Shown piece after piece: positions 7,060-9,863 of a stretch of DNA of 9,863 bases. A model generated the notes under the pieces. The model worked only from the letters and a program-made list of their open reading frames with translations, did not search any database and was not told the origin of the DNA. The translations under genes were made by a program, and so were the position numbers. The stretch is from Methanoregula sp. (GTDB taxonomy: Archaea > Halobacteriota > Methanomicrobia > Methanomicrobiales > Methanospirillaceae). Every line of letters starts with the position of its first letter. The first letter of the stretch is position 1. The stretch is from positions 1 through 9,863 of the forward strand of contig JAURZP010000151.1 in assembly GCA_030653335.1 (NCBI GenBank), written 5' to 3'.

Positions 7060-7865
7060 TGACGGGCAAAAATAACCGGGTATCGTGCACTGCCGGGGTA
7101 TCTGAATCAATCGGGTTCTTACTCATCTTTACCATCGTGATCGCGGGCATCGGACTTGTTACGCTGTACGGTTACCCGATGCTCCTCAAACAGCAGACAA
7201 GCGCTGATGAACAGATCATGGAAAAGAACATGATCGTATTGCAAAACGATGTAAAAAGTCTCGCATACAAGACCGTGCCGTACAAAGAGACTTCCTTAAA
7301 GATCGGGGGTGGGGCACTCTCGTTATACAATTCGAGTTACACTCCCGCTTCATCAGCGATAAAAATCTATGATCAAAATAATATCGTGTACGAGAACTCA
7401 TTCCAATCCGGGGATTTGCTATATTCCTCGGACAGTGCCGGTACAGACATCTCCCTCCAGAACGGAGCAGTGGTAAAGCGGCAGCACTCGGAACCGGGAT
7501 CGGTGATGCTCGCTGAGCCCCGGTGGTTCTATGACAGCGACACAAAGACCATGGTCATTAATTTTGTAAACCTCACCAGCACCGGAATGATGGCAAAGAC
7601 TGGTGTCGCCACCGTACAGATGGCATTGGGAGAGACCCGGTTCCAGAAGACAGATACTCCCCCTCTTGCCGCTCCGGTATACCTTGAATATACCCCAAAT
7701 CCACTTCAGGATTACTCGATTGCCTGGGACAACTACTTCCAAAAAACTTTGGGAATGACACTGTTAAGTGGAACACCAGGAAATGGGGCGATGCTGAAAT
7801 ATCAACTGCCCCTAACTACCACACTGGTAATCAAACAATACGAAGTGATCATCAGATCACTCTGA
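7059..7865 (+). CDS. Archaeal pilin-like protein (resembles haloarchaeal DUF7289-type proteins)
   Basis: A 268-residue protein, the last of the operon. A basic N-terminus (Lys4, Arg7) leads to AGVSESIGFLLIFTIVIAGI, a hydrophobic helix at about 17-38. G-V-S-E-x-I-G matches the AVSPVIG-type start of archaeal type IV pilins, cut before the Val/Ala by a PibD/EppA-like prepilin peptidase. The extracytoplasmic part begins with a helical continuation (about 42-75) and then beta strands, including a characteristic GGALSLYNSSY turn and AEPRWFYDSDTKTMVINFV. This pattern recalls the haloarchaeal family I know as DUF7289. It is well preceded by a ribosome binding site. With its neighbours it probably forms a pseudopilus or pilus-tip assembly; no direct evidence of function is visible. 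Confidence 0.77.
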   Translation: MTGKNNRVSCTAGVSESIGFLLIFTIVIAGIGLVTLYGYPMLLKQQTSADEQIMEKNMIVLQNDVKSLAYKTVPYKETSLKIGGGALSLYNSSYTPASSAIKIYDQNNIVYENSFQSGDLLYSSDSAGTDISLQNGAVVKRQHSEPGSVMLAEPRWFYDSDTKTMVINFVNLTSTGMMAKTGVATVQMALGETRFQKTDTPPLAAPVYLEYTPNPLQDYSIAWDNYFQKTLGMTLLSGTPGNGAMLKYQLPLTTTLVIKQYEVIIRSL

Positions 7866-7867
7866 TC

Positions 7868-7873
7868 TTTTTT
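7868..7873 (+). terminator. T6 terminator of the pilin-like operon
   Basis: Two nucleotides after the stop at 7863-7865, the plus strand has TTTTTT. No hairpin is needed for archaeal termination. It faces the minus-strand U-tract of the exporter gene, 12 nt away. Confidence 0.55.
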
Positions 7874-7885
7874 CACTGGCAGAAT

Positions 7886-7892
7886 AAAAAAA
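7886..7892 (-). terminator. U-tract terminator of the LysE-family gene
   Basis: A run of seven A on the plus strand is T7 on the minus strand, about 40 nt beyond the stop codon of the exporter gene. Together with the T6 at 7868-7873 it closes two convergent units. Confidence 0.5.
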
Positions 7893-7931
7893 CCTGGATA
7901 AAGCTAATAAAACCTCGCAACAGGAGCGGTC

Positions 7932-8567
7932 TCATCCCAATCCCTTTAAGGATATTGCCAGCAGGATCAGCAACCCTGCACCAAAGCATACGATCATTAC
8001 ACCGGATATCCGGTTAATCATCTTCAGGTGATCAGCACTGATAAAGGAGCGTACAGAACCGATAGCACCACAGAGAATGATCCACCAGAGCATCGAACCT
8101 AAAAAGACACCGCCTACAAACTCCGATGCGGAAACAACAGAATTTTCATGAAACACCACGCCAAAACCGGGCAGGATGGCAATAAAGAAGATGAGCGTTA
8201 ACGGGTTTGCAATCGTGATGGCGACCATCGACAGGTAATCTCTGAGGTACGTCTCGTGCTCGGTTTTTACACCCATCTGTGCGGGGATTGAGAGAAAGAT
8301 TCGCACCCCCACTAAGATTAAAACCACGCCAGCTGCAAGACGAAGCGAGAACTGGTTGGCGATGATGAACCCTGATATGACAGTAAGGCCAAAGAAGGTG
8401 ACGGCTGCATAAAACGAATCTGCGGTTGCCACCCCGATACCCGATACGATCCCGTGGAGCCTGCCATCGGTGACCGCCCGCTGGAGGCAAAGGAGGGCAA
8501 TCGGACCAACCGGTACAGCAAGCGTAAGGCCGATGATCATTCCCTGGATGAATAAACTGCTGTCCAT
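7932..8567 (-). CDS. LysE/RhtB-family amino acid exporter
   Basis: A 211-residue integral membrane protein with about six hydrophobic helices. It has the family hallmarks in order: an N-terminal helix ending in PVGPI (residues 19-23) followed by ALLCLQRAV, then GIGVATADSFYAA, a charged loop (KTEHETYLRDY), and the NPLTLIFF-x-AILPGFG motif. Members export amino acids or related small molecules using the proton motive force; the substrate cannot be read from sequence. The chosen start, ATG 8567, gives the normal family length (about 205-210) and puts the first helix right after MDSSLF. The frame stays open to an ATG at 8702, which would add 45 hydrophilic residues not expected for this family; neither start has a clear Shine-Dalgarno sequence. 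It is convergent with the pilin-like operon and probably unrelated to it. Confidence 0.85.
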   Translation of the reverse strand: MDSSLFIQGMIIGLTLAVPVGPIALLCLQRAVTDGRLHGIVSGIGVATADSFYAAVTFFGLTVISGFIIANQFSLRLAAGVVLILVGVRIFLSIPAQMGVKTEHETYLRDYLSMVAITIANPLTLIFFIAILPGFGVVFHENSVVSASEFVGGVFLGSMLWWIILCGAIGSVRSFISADHLKMINRISGVMIVCFGAGLLILLAISLKGLG

Positions 8568-8827
8568 GTATGCACTTGTCCGGATATTCTCGCACACGTT
8601 TGACCGGGATCTGATCGCGCGATCTGTCACATTGCTCACCCGTGAGGTGGGCGGTGGTGAGCGGTCAGATCGCAGATGATCTATTCCTACCATACATTCC
8701 ATTTTACCGATGTTGAGGGTTTCGGTACAGGTTCATCATCTCACGAACCGGTGGCCTGCTGCGAGAATTGATCTGCATGCCTTTTTATCGGAGAATGAAC
8801 TTTAAAACGAGAATTATGAAAACAAGA
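8568..8827 (-). other. Leader/promoter region of the exporter gene, with a stem-loop
   Basis: This 260-nt stretch has no convincing gene. On the minus strand a TATA-like CGATAAAAAG (8781-8790) could start a transcript near 8758, giving a leader of about 190 nt. The leader would contain nested inverted repeats: GATCTG (8621-8626) with CAGATC (8666-8671), and GCTCACC (8634-8640) with GGTGAGC (8656-8662). A 12-bp palindrome, GATCGCGCGATC, lies at 8613-8624. These may be an operator or an RNA structure controlling the exporter. Confidence 0.35.
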
Positions 8828-8887
8828 TGCGGGGAGCCGGATTCGAACCGACGAACTCCTTCGAGAATAGATCTTGAGTCTATCGCC
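8828..8887 (-). pseudogene. 3' half of a tRNA-Leu(CAA) gene, element attachment site (att)
   Basis: Read on the minus strand, this is the 3' part of a leucine tRNA. The anticodon stem ATAGA/TCTAT (8879-8883 and 8867-8871) encloses the loop CTCAAGA with anticodon CAA (8876-8874). A class II variable arm (CTC-GAAG-GAG) follows, then a T arm with GGTTCGAATCC (8836-8852, one G-U pair), the 3' acceptor strand TCCCCGC and discriminator A (8828); no CCA is encoded. The 5' acceptor strand and the D arm are absent: the sequence diverges just 5' of GGCG. A truncated 3' tRNA segment next to an integrase is the usual attachment-site remnant of an integrated element, with the intact tRNA gene expected at the far end of the element. 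Confidence 0.8.
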
Positions 8888-8903
8888 AATCAACAGCGAT
8901 AGA
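8880..8903. repeat. Inverted repeat at the att crossover region
   Basis: CTATCGC (8880-8886) and GCGATAG (8896-8902) are perfect inverted copies around the 9-nt spacer CAATCAACA; one more base pair, T8879 with A8903, extends it to 8 bp. The left arm is within the tRNA anticodon stem and the right arm is element DNA. The layout resembles paired core-type binding sites of a tyrosine recombinase. Confidence 0.5.
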
Positions 8904-8927
8904 TACATTTATGAAATCCGAAATCCC

Positions 8928-8933
8928 AAGGAG
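8928..8933 (+). promoter_or_regulatory. Ribosome binding site AAGGAG of the integrase gene
   Basis: AAGGAG lies 3 nt before ATG 8937 and fixes that start; the upstream ATG at 8911 is out of frame with the integrase. Confidence 0.55.
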
Positions 8934-8936
8934 ATC

Positions 8937-9863
8937 ATGCACCCAGAGTTCGCCAAGTTGAAAAGACTCGATCCGGTGAACCTGATATACCTCGAAGGTT
9001 ACCTCCGGATTCTCACACTAAAACAGCTTCGCCCGAAGAGCATAGGGGAAAAACTCTGGCGGGTGTACACATTTCTTATCTATACCAATTTCAAAGACCT
9101 CAAGCAAACCACGGCAACGGATTTAGAAGATTTTGTAATTCACCGAAAAACTATGCCGAGCAAAAGGGGCAAACCATGTTCTCATGCCACAGTTCAGGGC
9201 GATATCCTTGGAATTAAATTATTTCTCCGGTACCTGCTCCCTGATGAAGAAGTTGAATTATTCAAAAATATCAAAATCAAGCGACAGAAAAACAAACTCC
9301 CGGTTGAACGGTTACTCAGCAGGTCCGATATCGAAAAACTTGTAGCGGCTTGTGACACGCAGCGGGACCGGGCCCTCATCATGCTTCTGTGGGATTCCGG
9401 GTGTCGCATCAGCGAGATACTCTCGCGGAGTGTCGGGCATGTTGAATTCGATCGTTACGGGGCTGTTATCATGGTCGATGGAAAAACGGGACAGAGGCGA
9501 CTTCGGCTCACAGCCTGCGTCGGGGATCTCCAGAGCTGGATTAACGTCCATCCCATGAAAAACAATCCAAATGCGCCACTCTTCATCACGTATAACCGGT
9601 TCGGATTTGGCAGGAAATGTGTTCACGAGCACACTGTTGCAAACCGTCTGAAAATGATCGCAGAGCTTGCAAAAATCACAAAACCCGTTCACCCCCACGC
9701 TATCCGGCATGCTAGGCTCACGGACCTTGCCAAGCAGGGATTCTCTGAGATGGAGTTACGGATTATTGCCGGGTGGGAAGCATCAAGCGGGATGCCGGCA
9801 ATCTACGTTCACATGTCCGGGGCCGATGTTGAACGAAAAGTCTTGCAGAAAGCCGGACTTTGT
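8937..9863 (+). CDS. Tyrosine recombinase/integrase (XerA-like), 3' end beyond the window
   Basis: The first 309 residues of a tyrosine-family site-specific recombinase; the frame is still open at the window edge. Residues about 12-115 form the helical N-terminal core-binding domain. The catalytic domain begins near 125 (LPVERLLSRSDIEKL). All active-site residues are present: R157 in SGCRISEIL, K183 in DGKTGQRRL, H254 and R257 in PHAIRHARL, W280 in IIAGWEA (Trp in the place often held by His, as in some active recombinases) and the nucleophile Y290 in AIYVHMSG. About 305-320 residues is the normal length, so only a few residues are likely missing. It starts 50 nt from the tRNA-Leu fragment and reads away from it, which matches an integrase encoded at the end of its own element. 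The gene appears intact and is not split by the att site, unlike SSV-type integrases. Confidence 0.9.
   Translation, partial: MHPEFAKLKRLDPVNLIYLEGYLRILTLKQLRPKSIGEKLWRVYTFLIYTNFKDLKQTTATDLEDFVIHRKTMPSKRGKPCSHATVQGDILGIKLFLRYLLPDEEVELFKNIKIKRQKNKLPVERLLSRSDIEKLVAACDTQRDRALIMLLWDSGCRISEILSRSVGHVEFDRYGAVIMVDGKTGQRRLRLTACVGDLQSWINVHPMKNNPNAPLFITYNRFGFGRKCVHEHTVANRLKMIAELAKITKPVHPHAIRHARLTDLAKQGFSEMELRIIAGWEASSGMPAIYVHMSGADVERKVLQKAGLC

Larger units (their letters stand above)
8828..9863 (+). mobile_element. End of an element integrated in tRNA-Leu(CAA), continuing beyond the window
   Basis: The tRNA fragment marks one boundary. Because the displaced 3' segment keeps its own downstream (host) flank to the left of 8828, the element must lie to the right, which is where the integrase is. 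The integrase reads inward from the boundary. The other end, with the restored complete tRNA-Leu gene, is not in the window, so the size and nature of the element (virus, plasmid or other) are unknown. Confidence 0.7.

Noticed and set aside
8470..8679. Plus-strand reading frame overlapping the exporter gene
   Set aside because: It is antisense to the conserved start of the LysE-family protein and its leader, with no recognisable protein character.
8568..8702. 45-residue N-terminal extension of the LysE-family protein
   Set aside because: It is hydrophilic and unlike the family, whose members begin with the first membrane helix. It cannot be fully excluded because neither start has a Shine-Dalgarno sequence.
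8828..8887. A functional tRNA-Leu gene
   Set aside because: The D arm and 5' acceptor strand are missing; the upstream sequence does not pair with the GCGGGGA acceptor side.
9194..9710. Reading frames on both strands inside the integrase gene
   Set aside because: The integrase frame has all catalytic motifs; the others are shadows.
1..9863. CRISPR array, insertion sequence or anti-viral defence genes
   Set aside because: No regularly spaced repeats, transposase or defence-type domains were found; the only mobile features are the integrase and its att site.

Overview
The window looks like the chromosome of a mesophilic methanogenic archaeon, most likely of the Methanomicrobiales (Methanoregula-like), running into the start of an integrated mobile element. 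The archaeal assignment rests on TATA boxes with purine-rich BRE-like flanks close upstream of start codons, U-tract terminators without hairpins, pilin-like N-termini of archaeal type, and a run of small membrane-anchored proteins that resemble uncharacterised haloarchaeal pilin-like families without the acidic haloarchaeal protein composition. The genus is inference.

Layout, left to right. Positions 1-288 (minus strand) hold a type II toxin-antitoxin pair with ATGA overlap; the RelE/ParE-like toxin runs off the left edge. Positions 485-3550 (minus) encode a secreted protein of about 1,020 residues: a signal peptide, several Ig-like (invasin-type) domains, a von Willebrand factor A domain with an intact MIDAS metal site, and a beta-rich C-terminal part with no recognisable anchor. 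A divergent intergenic region (3551-3978) carries a TATA box for each direction and a perfect 12-bp inverted repeat upstream of the rightward promoter. Positions 3979-7865 (plus) form a tight six-gene operon in which every gene overlaps the next by 1 to 23 nt. The first gene is a membrane-anchored extracytoplasmic protein and the other five are pilin-like proteins with an N-terminal hydrophobic helix. A convergent LysE/RhtB-family exporter follows (7932-8567, minus).

At 8828-8887 lies the 3' half of a tRNA-Leu(CAA) gene, cut off just 5' of its anticodon arm. A tyrosine recombinase gene starts 50 nt beyond it and runs off the right edge. This is the usual geometry of an integrative element inserted in a tRNA gene: host DNA lies to the left of 8828 and the element extends to the right beyond the window.

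The most interesting proposal is that the big vWA protein and the divergent pilin-like operon form one surface system. The layout recalls the bacterial minor pilin/PilY1 modules, in which a vWA protein sits at the tip of a type IV pilus primed by minor pilins. No assembly ATPase or platform protein is encoded here, so the proteins would have to borrow a pilus machine encoded elsewhere. This link is inference from layout and domain content.
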